The notes under the pieces were generated by a model. The model saw only the letters and a list, made by a program, of their open reading frames with translations. It did not search any database and was not told where the DNA came from. Shown in pieces: positions 6,582 to 15,059 of a DNA stretch of 54,034 nt (its first letter is position 1; each line of letters starts with the position of its first letter). The stretch is taken from the NCBI GenBank assembly GCA_947629455.1, contig CANRDT010000015.1:1-54034 (forward strand), written 5' to 3'. This DNA is from an uncultured Ruminococcus sp. (lineage in GTDB: Bacteria > Bacillota > Clostridia > Oscillospirales > Ruminococcaceae). The position numbers and the translations under genes are program-made.

Positions 6582-9332
6582 TTACTTCGCGATACTTATA
6601 TCGAGCAGCCCTGCGCCCTCGCTCATAACTATCGTTAAGCTGCTCTCCTGCTGTGCCGACTGCGGAACGGACAGCTCATATTCTTTAAAATCATCGCGCG
6701 CGTCTGACGGCATTACCGTGATCTCCGAACTGCCGTTTTTGAAATATACGCTCACCTTGGCAGGCGTTACAGCCGCCGACGCCGAAATAATAATGCGCGT
6801 TTTGTCTTTGAGATCGAGTCCTCCGAATACTGCGGAACCGCTCCAGCCTGCCGCTTTTATGTAATGTCTGTGCAGCCGCTTAGAATAGGAAATATCCGCA
6901 TTTTCCGCACTGTCAAAGCTCTGCGCCTCAAAGCTTTCCGCCCTTTTCGCAAGCCGTTCGCCCTCTATTTCAAGCACACATTCGCCCGTCGTTTTTCTGC
7001 TGCTCTGCGCGGTGAAGAAATGATAATTTCCGCTTTCCACAATCATTTTTCCCGAGCGCACGTCAAATATCCTGAGAGCGTACTGCGGAATATCCACCTT
7101 TGCAGAAACCGTCTGCCCTGACGGTATGAAAACTCTTTCAAATCCGCACAGCTTTTTTATCGGACGGCTCACCTGCGAATCGGGCAGAGTATAGTACACC
7201 TGCACCACTTCAACGCCGTCAAGTGCGGAGGTATTCGTCACATCGACCGTGATGCTCACTCCGTCAGCCGTTTTTTGCGCTTTCGGGATACCGTAGCAAA
7301 ATTCCGAATAGGACAGCCCGTGTCCGAAAGGATAAAGCGGTTCACCCCTGAAATACATATATGTAGCCTGATTTTTCACAATGTCGTAGTCTTTTATGTC
7401 GTGCAGATCGTTGTCGCCTGCGTACCATGTCAGCGGCAGCCTCGCGGAGGGGTTGTTCTTTCCGCTTATCGTGCAGGCGATCGCCTCACCGAGAAAAGCC
7501 CCGGCGTGAGAGGAATATATTACCGCGGACAAAGCCTTGTCCTCAGCCGTTATGGAGTACGGATAGCTTGAGATCAGCGCCATTACCGTGTCCGGATTGT
7601 TCTTTTGCAGAGTCAGAGCCATACCCGTCTGAACGTTCAGCGCAAGCGTCTTGCGGTCGTAACATTCCTTTGCGGTCTGCAACGGGTGATTGCCGACGCA
7701 GTATATTACCAGCTCGTTTTCTTTGGCAAGCTTTTCGGCGCGCTCTTTTGCGGAAGATACCATCCGTATCTCAAACAGGACGTCGGCACATTCGCATTTT
7801 ATATCCGAGGAGATAACTTTTCCGCTTTCGTCCGCGCAAAGCCTTTTGTGAAAAAGAAATTCCTCCAGTATGACCTTGCCGCTGCGAGAGGGGAGTATAT
7901 TGAACGTTTCGTGCGTGAACCAGTCGAATATCCTTCTGCCGTGCAGCTTTAAGCAGCCGTCCGACAGCCTGACATACCTTTTATACTTGACCGAGAAAAG
8001 ACAGTTCCAGTTGCCGCCCCAATCCTGAAGTTCAAAAAGCTCGCTTTCTCCCGCGCTGTCCGAATCGGCGGCGACCGTTCCGTCCTCCTTTGCCGAAAGA
8101 TATTTTCCGTTGGGAGCTTTCACCGCTATTATGTCCCACAGACTGTCAAAGCTTACGCGGCTGTCCGCAAATTCACGGCGAACCCCCTCGAGGACGGAAA
8201 TGTCCCCCGACGAATAGCCTGTGTACCAGTCCATATGATTTTCGTCAGCCAGCGCACCGACTACCGCAATGCTCTTCGGAGAAGTTTTCAGCGGCAGCAG
8301 ACCGTCGTTTTTCAAAAGGCATACCTGCTCCATGGCGGAGGTACGGTTGACGGCTTTATGCTCCGCACAGTCGATAATATCCTTGGAAATGCTGTTGTAG
8401 GGGCAATTTTCGTCATACTGACCGAGCCTCAGCCTTGCATAGAGAGTGTTGAAAAGCGTCTTGTCTATTTCCTCCCACGTTATTTTCCCCTCGTCGAGAG
8501 CGCGACGCGCGGCGTTTCTCACAAGCGTTTCATTGTCCGTCATACAGTCGCAGCCTGCTCTGACCGCCTCGGCGAACGTTTCGCTGTGACTGTCGGTGTA
8601 GCGGTGCGTTTCGTATATCTGCGAAAATCCGCCGCCGTCCGAGACCGTGAACCACAGTCCCCACTGCTCTTTGAGTATTTTCTCCAGATCGGGATTGCAC
8701 ACCGACGGCACGCCGTTCACCCTGTTGTAGGACGCCATAACGCTCCTTGCGCCGCCGTTTACTATCGCGTTTTCAAAGGGAGCGTAGTAATATTCAAACT
8801 TCTGCCGCATATCAAAGCGCGAATCGTCCCTGCTCCTGTCCTGCTCGTTATTGTTCGCGCAGAAGTGCTTTAACGTCGGGACGATCTTCACATATCCGTC
8901 CTTTTCGTCCGCCATACCGAGCGTGTAAGCCTGCGCAAGTTCCCCTGCCAGAAAAACGTCCTCGCCGTAAGCCTCCTCCGTCCTGCCCCAACGGGGATCT
9001 CTCACAGGGTCGATAGTCGGTCCCCACAGACAGAGGTACGTTTTCCCCTCGTCATTGTAGTAGGCTCTCGCCTCGTCGCCCGCTATCCTGCCGAGCCTTT
9101 CGAGAAGTTCTTTGTCAAATGTCGAGGCAAGTCCTACCGGCTGCGGAAAGACGGTGGATATTTTGTCCTTATCTCTCCCCACGAAACCTCTTGCCACTTC
9201 GCTGCCGATGTAAAATTCGTCAAGACCGAGCCGCTCGACCGCCGCGTGGTGAGTGGTCAGCATACCGAGCTTTTCCTCCTCGGTAAGGCGCGATATTATC
9301 TCTCTTGCCCTGTCCGCAGATCTGTCCGCCAT
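6582..9332 (-). CDS. Glycoside hydrolase family 3 (beta-glucosidase/xylosidase type) with an inserted beta-trefoil-like domain
   Basis: A 916-residue enzyme without a signal peptide, so probably cytoplasmic. GH3 enzymes release terminal sugars with retention. The N-terminal barrel spans about 25-310, with KHFCANNNE at 155-163 and the nucleophile Asp232 in TVSDGGG. The C-terminal alpha/beta domain is split: CLLKNDGLLPL (338-348) precedes, and ECYDR at 556-560 (Glu556 a candidate acid/base) follows an insert at about 398-525 that reads like a fascin/ricin-type trefoil (APNGKYLSAKEDG, KRYVRLSDGC, KRLCADESGKVI). A fibronectin-III-like domain lies near 685-765, followed by an extra C-terminal domain of about 150 residues. 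It ends a five-gene operon, only 4 bases after the preceding gene. Substrate cannot be told from sequence. Confidence 0.93.
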   Translation of the reverse strand: MADRSADRAREIISRLTEEEKLGMLTTHHAAVERLGLDEFYIGSEVARGFVGRDKDKISTVFPQPVGLASTFDKELLERLGRIAGDEARAYYNDEGKTYLCLWGPTIDPVRDPRWGRTEEAYGEDVFLAGELAQAYTLGMADEKDGYVKIVPTLKHFCANNNEQDRSRDDSRFDMRQKFEYYYAPFENAIVNGGARSVMASYNRVNGVPSVCNPDLEKILKEQWGLWFTVSDGGGFSQIYETHRYTDSHSETFAEAVRAGCDCMTDNETLVRNAARRALDEGKITWEEIDKTLFNTLYARLRLGQYDENCPYNSISKDIIDCAEHKAVNRTSAMEQVCLLKNDGLLPLKTSPKSIAVVGALADENHMDWYTGYSSGDISVLEGVRREFADSRVSFDSLWDIIAVKAPNGKYLSAKEDGTVAADSDSAGESELFELQDWGGNWNCLFSVKYKRYVRLSDGCLKLHGRRIFDWFTHETFNILPSRSGKVILEEFLFHKRLCADESGKVISSDIKCECADVLFEIRMVSSAKERAEKLAKENELVIYCVGNHPLQTAKECYDRKTLALNVQTGMALTLQKNNPDTVMALISSYPYSITAEDKALSAVIYSSHAGAFLGEAIACTISGKNNPSARLPLTWYAGDNDLHDIKDYDIVKNQATYMYFRGEPLYPFGHGLSYSEFCYGIPKAQKTADGVSITVDVTNTSALDGVEVVQVYYTLPDSQVSRPIKKLCGFERVFIPSGQTVSAKVDIPQYALRIFDVRSGKMIVESGNYHFFTAQSSRKTTGECVLEIEGERLAKRAESFEAQSFDSAENADISYSKRLHRHYIKAAGWSGSAVFGGLDLKDKTRIIISASAAVTPAKVSVYFKNGSSEITVMPSDARDDFKEYELSVPQSAQQESSLTIVMSEGAGLLDISIAK

Positions 9333-9336
9333 TTCC

Positions 9337-9819
9337 TTACCTGCTTTCTGCTGCGATTATCGGATAGCCGTCTATGTACGGCTTTACATATTCGGGGTGC
9401 TTTTCCGCCTCGGCGAAAACGGTATCTGCTATCTCGCCGCAGGTCTTTTTTATTTGCTCTATCGGACGCGTATTTACTATCGGGCAGACGGGCGAAAGGG
9501 TAATGACTCGCATACCGTTCAGTTCCATTATACGGAAAGGCCAGATCTTACAGTCGAACGGCTTTTCGCTCCCCATTATGCAGCCTTTGGCGTGGTCGAG
9601 CATGGTGCAGTAATAAAGATCGGAATCCTCTTGTTTTTCCATTTTCAGAACGCAGTGCGTCCCCCTGTCGATAAACTGCTGATCTTCCTTGTATCTGCTC
9701 GTTATGAGCCGCGCCTTTTCCCCGTCAATGACGGGAGCCTCCCAGATGTCGCTGCTGTCAAACGAACAGCAAAGTTTGCAGTCCGCACATTCCTGCGGTG
9801 ATAAAAGCGATCTTATCAC
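9337..9819 (-). CDS. YkgJ-type cysteine-cluster protein
   Basis: The 160-residue protein starts with a CxxCxxCC cluster (CADCKLCC at about 11-18), has further cysteines in YYCTMLDHAKGC and FDCKIWPFR, and so fits the YkgJ family thought to bind zinc or iron. In this family the cysteines are proposed to hold a metal or Fe-S cluster; the biochemical role is unknown. It lies between a TraB/GumN lipoprotein gene (28 bases upstream) and the GH3 gene (4 bases downstream), so it is part of the same transcript, but no pathway follows from that. Confidence 0.8.
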   Translation of the reverse strand: MIRSLLSPQECADCKLCCSFDSSDIWEAPVIDGEKARLITSRYKEDQQFIDRGTHCVLKMEKQEDSDLYYCTMLDHAKGCIMGSEKPFDCKIWPFRIMELNGMRVITLSPVCPIVNTRPIEQIKKTCGEIADTVFAEAEKHPEYVKPYIDGYPIIAAESR

Positions 9820-9847
9820 ATTATCCGTCCTTTCCGCTGTGAAGTTT

Positions 9848-10957
9848 TTACTGTGTGTTCTGTATGCGCGTTACTTCATATCCGCGCTGTTCGAGCAGGT
9901 CGATTATTCCGCCGTCGCCTGCAAAATGCGCCGCGCCTACCACATAGAAAACGTCCTTGTCCCCCTCGAGCAGTTCCTCTACGGCGTCCGCCATTCCGAC
10001 GTTGCGGTCAAAGAGCAGCATATCGTTGTATTCGTTCATAAGCTCTATATCCTCATCGGTGACCTCCGCGCCGCTTTCCCGCGCCTCCTCGACCAGCTTG
10101 TCGATGTCGTTTCCGTCCGCGAAAAAGTCGTAGTCGCCCGTTTTCCACGCGTCGTAGGTATCTTCAAGCTCCTGCACAATATCGTCCTTGGTCTGCGCAC
10201 TGTAGCTTGAAAGTATCTCCATATATATATCCTCCGGCATATCCATCAGCAGATCACCCTGAAATTCCAGCGATTCCACCTCATAGATCTCCTTGCCGTC
10301 CTCGTGCGCCATATCCAGAAGATTCATATCTATTCCGAGCTGCGGATCGAGATCGGTCTGCATTATCGCGAGAGTTTCCAGCTGCGAGCTGAGCGACCAC
10401 GGTCTGAATGTCTCAAAAGCCTTGGGGTCTGCGCCGCACGACTTGATAAATCCCGAAACGCCCTCGTATATCTCGGGGTCGAGGTTCTCCTCTATCGTGC
10501 CGCCGTCCTCATAGAACATATTTTCCATTTCTTTCAGCTGAAAGGCGAAGTTTGAAGTGGCGGAGGTGACGTCACATTCGACCGCCAGAATGTCCGCGTT
10601 GTCGTATGCCGTCTGTATACATTCCGGCAGAGGATAGACCTCATCTTTGAGCGCGTGCATAGAACCCATAAGCGTTATCTTCGTGCCCTCGTCGGAAGTC
10701 ACTTCCCACATCATCGGAGTTATCTGCGCATTTTCGGTATCGTCCGCGCTGTCTGTACTGTCTGCATTATCCGTGCTGTCCGTACTTTCTGTATTTTCCG
10801 TATTTTCCTCACTGTCCTCGGGAAGTGTCACGGGCGGAGCGGCGGTAGCGGTACTCTGACTGCTGCTTGAATCCTTTTTTTCAGCCGACGAGCCGCAGCC
10901 GGTCGTCAGTGCGGCGGCACAAAGTATGGCGGCGATGGTTATCATTATTTTTTTCAT
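9848..10957 (-). CDS. TraB/GumN family lipoprotein
   Basis: The 369-residue product has a lipoprotein signal (positively charged start, hydrophobic core, LTTGC lipobox with Cys21), then a low-complexity Ser/Thr/Asp/Glu linker with TDSTDNAD-like repeats at about 50-80, then a TraB/GumN domain. The domain begins with TLMGSMHAL (the GS.H motif) and ends with GAAHFAGDGGIIDLL, the two histidine motifs that define this putative metal-dependent hydrolase fold. It should sit on the outer face of the membrane. It follows an ABC-2 exporter gene by 12 bases, so export or envelope maintenance is a reasonable guess, not a demonstrated role. Confidence 0.88.
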   Translation of the reverse strand: MKKIMITIAAILCAAALTTGCGSSAEKKDSSSSQSTATAAPPVTLPEDSEENTENTESTDSTDNADSTDSADDTENAQITPMMWEVTSDEGTKITLMGSMHALKDEVYPLPECIQTAYDNADILAVECDVTSATSNFAFQLKEMENMFYEDGGTIEENLDPEIYEGVSGFIKSCGADPKAFETFRPWSLSSQLETLAIMQTDLDPQLGIDMNLLDMAHEDGKEIYEVESLEFQGDLLMDMPEDIYMEILSSYSAQTKDDIVQELEDTYDAWKTGDYDFFADGNDIDKLVEEARESGAEVTDEDIELMNEYNDMLLFDRNVGMADAVEELLEGDKDVFYVVGAAHFAGDGGIIDLLEQRGYEVTRIQNTQ

Positions 10958-10969
10958 AGAGATTCTCCT

Positions 10970-12298
10970 TTAATTTGCGGTCTTTTTCTTTTTCCTGCTC
11001 CTTACGTTCGACTTCTTTTCGCCGAAGCTGAGCGTCATGGTAAATATCTTATCGCTTGTGAACACCTTGATCGCAAAGGACATACAAACGGCAAGCAGTA
11101 CCACCTGATAGGCAAATCCGATCCAGTAGGTGCTCATATGACCGAAAATGACATTCTCCATAGCCGTGAAGGTGTGTGTAAACGGTATTGCGTAGATGAT
11201 ATATTTCAAAACGGCAGGGAGCGAATTTATATCCAGAAACAGCGAGAGCATATAGGGTATCATTGCCATAAACATAATAGGCATTATAAGCGTCTGTCCC
11301 GATTTAGCGTCCTTGGCGAGGGCACCCAGCACCATAGATATCGAAAGCGCGATAAGGATAGTCAGAAACATCTGCAAGCCGATCAATATGTAATCCGCTG
11401 CCGAGAGGGTAAGTCCCAGATCTTTGAGGACCGAGTCGAACTGAGAGGTATCTCCCATTGAGAGGGAGGACATCATATTGTTCATACCGAACATAAAGAC
11501 CGCCGCGTAGAGAGCCGCCACGATAGCCGCGGCAAGCATTTTCGAGCAAAGCACGGACATTCTCGAAACGGGAGCGGAAAGCAGAGTTTCAAGCGTTTTG
11601 TCGAGCTTTTCGGTCGATATGGCGTTGAGTATCATCTGCGACGAGTACATTATCAGCATAAAGACGATTATCGGCAGGAACATTCCCTGCATCTGCGTGA
11701 GGGAATAGACGAGTCCCGACGCGACTTCCGCCGATTTGCTGCCTACAACGGTCGTTTCATTGCAGGTCACGGGATCGTTGAGCTGCTCGATCTCCTCCTC
11801 GGTCATCTGTCCGTGTGATACCTTGTCGGTATACAGAGCGGATTTTACCGCCGCGCCTATGACCGATACCGCCATATCCGAGCCGGTCGTGAGGTTCGAC
11901 ATGGTGGAAAGGGAGGTAAGCTTGCTCACATATTGTATCTGCGCGACTTCCCCCTTGTCTACCGTTTCGGTAAAGCCTTTGGGGATTATCACCACGCTTT
12001 TCTTGTCAAGTCGTGCAAGTTCGGCGGCGTAATCGTCGCTTTCAAGCTCCACGAGCGTAACGTCGTTTTCCATACCGTCCGCAGGATTTTTCATAAGCGC
12101 GATGACCGACTCGGTGAAATCCGTTTTGTCCTGATCGCAGATAACTATCTTCGAGCTTTCCTCTGTCGCGTCTTCAATAGTGACCGTGAGCGCATCTCCT
12201 GCAAAGGACAGCACCAACATTACCGCGACGAGCGCAATGATCGTCTGAGGAGTCAGCATTTCCTTGAGTTCTTTTGCAAGCAGATCAAGAAATTTCAT
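10970..12298 (-). CDS. ABC-2 type transporter permease (NatB-like)
   Basis: A 442-residue permease with one membrane helix near 17-35, an extracytoplasmic segment of about 160 residues, then five or six helices (about 200-225, 250-275, 305-330, 340-360, 395-415). LDKTLETLLSAPVSRMSVL is the coupling segment typical of ABC-2/NatB-like exporters, which move sodium, drugs or peptides. The tail is very basic (RSRKKKKTAN). Its start overlaps the ATPase gene by 14 bases, indicating translational coupling. The substrate is not identifiable. Confidence 0.88.
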   Translation of the reverse strand: MKFLDLLAKELKEMLTPQTIIALVAVMLVLSFAGDALTVTIEDATEESSKIVICDQDKTDFTESVIALMKNPADGMENDVTLVELESDDYAAELARLDKKSVVIIPKGFTETVDKGEVAQIQYVSKLTSLSTMSNLTTGSDMAVSVIGAAVKSALYTDKVSHGQMTEEEIEQLNDPVTCNETTVVGSKSAEVASGLVYSLTQMQGMFLPIIVFMLIMYSSQMILNAISTEKLDKTLETLLSAPVSRMSVLCSKMLAAAIVAALYAAVFMFGMNNMMSSLSMGDTSQFDSVLKDLGLTLSAADYILIGLQMFLTILIALSISMVLGALAKDAKSGQTLIMPIMFMAMIPYMLSLFLDINSLPAVLKYIIYAIPFTHTFTAMENVIFGHMSTYWIGFAYQVVLLAVCMSFAIKVFTSDKIFTMTLSFGEKKSNVRSRKKKKTAN

Positions 12299-13034
12299 TG
12301 TCCGTCACCACCCTTTCAAAGACCTCTTCAAGATTTGCCGTCTTGTATTTTTCTTTCAGATCTGCAGGCGTTCCGATCTCGAGCAGATGTCCCTTTGCGA
12401 TTATCCCCACTCTGTCGGAAACGTATTCGATCTCCAGCATATTGTGTGAGGAGAGCAAAAAGCTCATACCGTCCGCGGCAAGATCCTTTATCATACGCCT
12501 TATTTCAAGCGCATTTATTATATCGAGTCCCGAAGTCGGCTCGTCAAATATCGCCAGAGCAGGCTTTGACATTATCGCCCTTGCCAGCAGCAGCTTGCGT
12601 ATCATACCTCTTGAATAGCTGCCGATCTTGTCCTCGAGCCGTTCGCCCAGTTCGCAGATCTCGCAGCCCCTCTTTACATATTCCTCCGCCGAGGCTTTGT
12701 CCTTCGCATAAATTGACGCCATAAATTTCAGGTAATTCCTGCCCGTCATATTCTTATACGCGCCTGCCTCGTCGGGCAGATATGTAATATTCTCCCTTAC
12801 CTTGTCCGGTTCGGTCAGGATACTGTGGCCTGCCACGACCGCGTCGCCCTCCGTCGCTTTGAGCAATGTTGCGATCATTCTTATCGTCGTGGTCTTTCCT
12901 GCGCCGTTCGGACCGATAAGCGCAAATATTTCCCCTTTGTTTACGTTAAAGCAAACGTTCTGTGAAGCGTACACGCCTTTTTTGTACTGCTTTGACAGTC
13001 CCTTTACTTCAAGCACTGTGTTTTCGGTACTCAT
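12285..13034 (-). CDS. ABC transporter ATP-binding protein (NatA-like)
   Basis: A 249-residue nucleotide-binding subunit: Walker A GPNGAGKTTT near 39-48, a signature motif that reads YSRGMIRKLLLARA near 141-154 (a common NatA-type variant of LSGGQ), Walker B LAIFDEPTSGLD, and the H-loop serine/histidine in LLSSHNM. It pairs with the overlapping permease to form an exporter. It is the first gene of an operon running to the GH3 gene. Its promoter holds the palindrome GTAAATGCTATTTAC, shared with two other promoters in this window. Confidence 0.93.
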   Translation of the reverse strand: MSTENTVLEVKGLSKQYKKGVYASQNVCFNVNKGEIFALIGPNGAGKTTTIRMIATLLKATEGDAVVAGHSILTEPDKVRENITYLPDEAGAYKNMTGRNYLKFMASIYAKDKASAEEYVKRGCEICELGERLEDKIGSYSRGMIRKLLLARAIMSKPALAIFDEPTSGLDIINALEIRRMIKDLAADGMSFLLSSHNMLEIEYVSDRVGIIAKGHLLEIGTPADLKEKYKTANLEEVFERVVTDNEIS

Positions 13035-13069
13035 TATGACACCTTCCCTATAATTTATTTCTCAGCATA

Positions 13070-13098
13070 ATTATAACACAGGTAAATGCTATTTACAA
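13070..13098 (-). promoter_or_regulatory. Promoter of the ABC/TraB/GH3 operon with a palindromic operator in its spacer
   Basis: On the minus strand TTGTAA (complement of 13093-13098) and TATAAT (complement of 13070-13075) are 17 bases apart. Between them lies GTAAATGCTATTTAC (13082-13096), a perfect 6+6 inverted repeat with a 3-base centre. Binding there would block RNA polymerase. Identical arms occur at 21993-22007 and 22658-22672. Confidence 0.75.
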
Positions 13099-13167
13099 GT
13101 GCTTTTTGAAATTATTTTTAAATTTTGTGTGAATTAATCTGGCATTACTTGTGAAATAATATTTATC

Positions 13168-13381
13168 CACGGAAATCAATTTTTAAATTTTAAGTAAGCA
13201 TTTTAATATATTTTACTTGCCAATGCAGACTTTTGGGTTATTTTTCCTCCGCCAGCGGCGGAGGAAAAATAATTTAATGTTATATTCTCCGCCTGCGGCG
13301 GAGAATATAACAAAAATCTCGCCTGACTGAGCAAAATATAATTATAAGAATAAAAACACTCCTATAAAATTGAATTCCGTG
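13168..13381. mobile_element. MITE-like element, family D, copy 2 (opposite orientation to copy 1)
   Basis: About 214 bases with inverted ends CACGGAAATCAATTTT and AAAATTGAATTCCGTG (one mismatch). The interior matches copy 1 at 1727-1933 read in reverse, including GCAGACTTTTGGGTTATTTT and both GGCGGAG hairpins (TTATTCTCCGCC and CCTCCGCC types). No coding potential. Confidence 0.65.
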
Positions 13382-13426
13382 ATATTTATCCGAGATATAT
13401 CGACATTATACCATAACTAAACATAG

Positions 13427-13500
13427 TTGTCAAGTGACAATTTTGAATTGTTTGAATAACACCTTAATTTTGTTATAATTATAATAAGAGGTGTTAATTG
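13427..13500 (+). promoter_or_regulatory. Promoter and probable operators of the small XRE gene
   Basis: TGTTATAAT (13471-13479) is an extended -10 box; the -35 region is TTGAAT at 13452-13457, 16 bases upstream. Two dyads surround it: TTGTCA-AG-TGACAA (13427-13440), and a split pair TAACACCT (13457-13464) / AGGTGTTA (13489-13496) whose right half covers the ribosome site. Both are plausible autoregulatory sites; neither is proven. Confidence 0.5.
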
Positions 13501-13501
13501 T

Positions 13502-13828
13502 ATGATCGGAAATCTGAAACGGCTCAGGAAAGAGAAAGGTGTTACGCAGAGGACGTTGGCGGACGCGGTAATGGTATCCCAACAGAGCATAAACAAATAC
13601 GAAAATCACAGCGTAGAACCGGATATTGACACTCTTATCAGGATAGCGGATTATTTCGGGGTAAGTCTTGATTATCTGGTAGGGAGAGAGACCCCCTCGG
13701 GTCATTCGGAATGTCAGGCAGATCCGTCCGATATAAGGCGTTTATACGATGCGGTCAGGAGTTTTGCGCAGAAATACTGTCCGGACGCGGTAAGTGCCGA
13801 CGATGACGCAAGCGTAGAAATATCATAG
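13502..13828 (+). CDS. Small XRE-family helix-turn-helix regulator
   Basis: A 108-residue protein whose first 65 residues are a typical XRE/Cro domain: IGNLKRLRKEKGVTQRTLAD, then QQSINKYENHSVEPDIDTLI as the turn and recognition helix, then IADYFGVSLDYLVGRE. The remaining 40 residues are short and acidic with no known domain. The ATG at 13502 follows AGAGGTG. It stands alone between a MITE-like element and a family B repeat, with dyads over its own promoter, so simple autoregulation is likely; targets are unknown. Confidence 0.9.
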   Translation: MIGNLKRLRKEKGVTQRTLADAVMVSQQSINKYENHSVEPDIDTLIRIADYFGVSLDYLVGRETPSGHSECQADPSDIRRLYDAVRSFAQKYCPDAVSADDDASVEIS

Positions 13829-13867
13829 ATAATGTGTTGTAGCCACTGACGCGCAGCTTTCATAAGT

Positions 13868-14165
13868 AAGATTTGCACTGTAGATTGATTTTCGATACGC
13901 GACTTACAAGATAAGTATGTGGTAAATTAAAAAGGTTTTCGCTCAAGCCTTTTCCTTAAAAAGGCTTGCAGGGTCAAGGGACAGCGTCCCTTGTCGCCGT
14001 CCGCAGACGGCGAAATCCCCTCTGCCGTTTGCGCTCCGCAAGGGGTGAATTTAAAAACAGTCCGGTGGACTGTTTTTAAAGAGGGGACACCCTTCAAGAA
14101 GGGCGTCCCCTGAGTATGGACGGCATTTGTTACTGCTGCCATTTATGGCGGCAGATATATGCTTT
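13868..14165 (+). repeat. Structured multi-hairpin repeat, family B, copy 1
   Basis: A roughly 300-base unit repeated at 21047-21345 (-), 37745-38040 (-), 40980-41290, 47310-47610 and 49580-49880. In order it contains stems AGCCTTTTCC/AAAAAGGCT, GGGACAGCGTCCC, TCGCCGTC/GACGGCGA, TTTAAAAACAGTCC/GGACTGTTTTTAAA, GGGGACACCCTT/AAGGGCGTCCCC and CTGCCGCC/GGCGGCAG. Short open frames on both strands inside it are by-products of the repeat and are not genes. Confidence 0.8.
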
Positions 14166-14217
14166 CTGCCGAAATCATATGCTCAGCCGTTATTTTCCAC
14201 AATCTGGAAAAATTACA

Positions 14218-14247
14218 GATCCGACAGACTTTCCCATCTGTCGGATC
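14218..14247 (-). terminator. Terminator of the rnf operon
   Basis: An 11-bp perfect stem (GATCCGACAGA with TCTGTCGGATC, 8-9 base loop) directly after the rnfB stop codon; on the minus strand it is followed by TGTAATTTTT. Confidence 0.75.
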
Positions 14248-14252
14248 TTTTA

Positions 14253-15038
14253 TCATATCTCCACAATAGCTTTCATAGGGCAGGCAGCCTTGCAGGTGCC
14301 GCAGTTTACACACTTTGAATAGTCTATCACGGCGTGGTTGTTCTGTACCGATATTGCGCCGTTCGGACATTTCTTTGCGCATATGCCGCAGCCGATACAG
14401 CCGCCCTCGCAGATCTTTCTCGTTATCTTGCCGAGATCGGCGGAAGAGCAGGCGACTTCGATCTTCTGGGACTTTCTGCGCAGCACGATAAGGTTGTTGG
14501 GACATTCCTTCGCGCACAGACCGCAGCCGATACACTTGCTGCGATCGACTACCGCGATACGGTCAACAATTGAGATCGCGTTCTGCGGACATACCCTGAC
14601 GCAGTCGCCGTAACCAAGACAGCCGCTCGTACAGGTCTTTGAACCGTTGTAGAATCGGTTGCAGGCGGCGCAGGACTGCACTCCGTCAAAGTCGTATTTA
14701 TGCGTCGTCACGTTGCAGTTGCCCTTGCAGCGGACGAAAGCCGTTTCCTGTTCGACTTCCTCCACCGCTTTGCCCATAATTTCCGCAAGCTTTGCGGCAG
14801 CCTCCGCTCCGCCCGGACGGCACATATTGCAGGGCGCGTCCTTGTTGACAACGGCGTCGGCATAGTCGTTACAGCCGGAAAAACCGCACGCTCCGCAGTT
14901 CACCTGCGGCAGAGCCTCCGCGACAGCCTCTACCCTTTCGTCCGTCTGCACCGCGAAAATTTTCGAGGCGGCGGTAAGCAGTATCCCAGCGGCAACGCCA
15001 AGCACGGCGAAAAGGATCATCGGTATTGCATATTCCAT
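14253..15038 (-). CDS. rnfB: Rnf complex subunit B, Fe-S electron-entry protein
   Basis: RnfB is thought to take electrons from ferredoxin and pass them into the membrane complex. The 261-residue protein has an N-terminal membrane helix (about 4-24), a special cluster motif with Cys48, Cys51, Cys56 and Cys73 (NCGACGFSGC then NMCRPGG), and at least three more CxxCxxCxxxCP sets (GYGDCVRVCP, CIGCGLCAKECP, CIGCGICAKKCP, CVNCGTCKAACP). It is the last gene of rnfCDGEAB, 21 bases after rnfA, and is followed by a terminator. Confidence 0.96.
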   Translation of the reverse strand: MEYAIPMILFAVLGVAAGILLTAASKIFAVQTDERVEAVAEALPQVNCGACGFSGCNDYADAVVNKDAPCNMCRPGGAEAAAKLAEIMGKAVEEVEQETAFVRCKGNCNVTTHKYDFDGVQSCAACNRFYNGSKTCTSGCLGYGDCVRVCPQNAISIVDRIAVVDRSKCIGCGLCAKECPNNLIVLRRKSQKIEVACSSADLGKITRKICEGGCIGCGICAKKCPNGAISVQNNHAVIDYSKCVNCGTCKAACPMKAIVEI

Positions 15039-15059
15039 AGTATTTTCCCCCTTCCGCGC

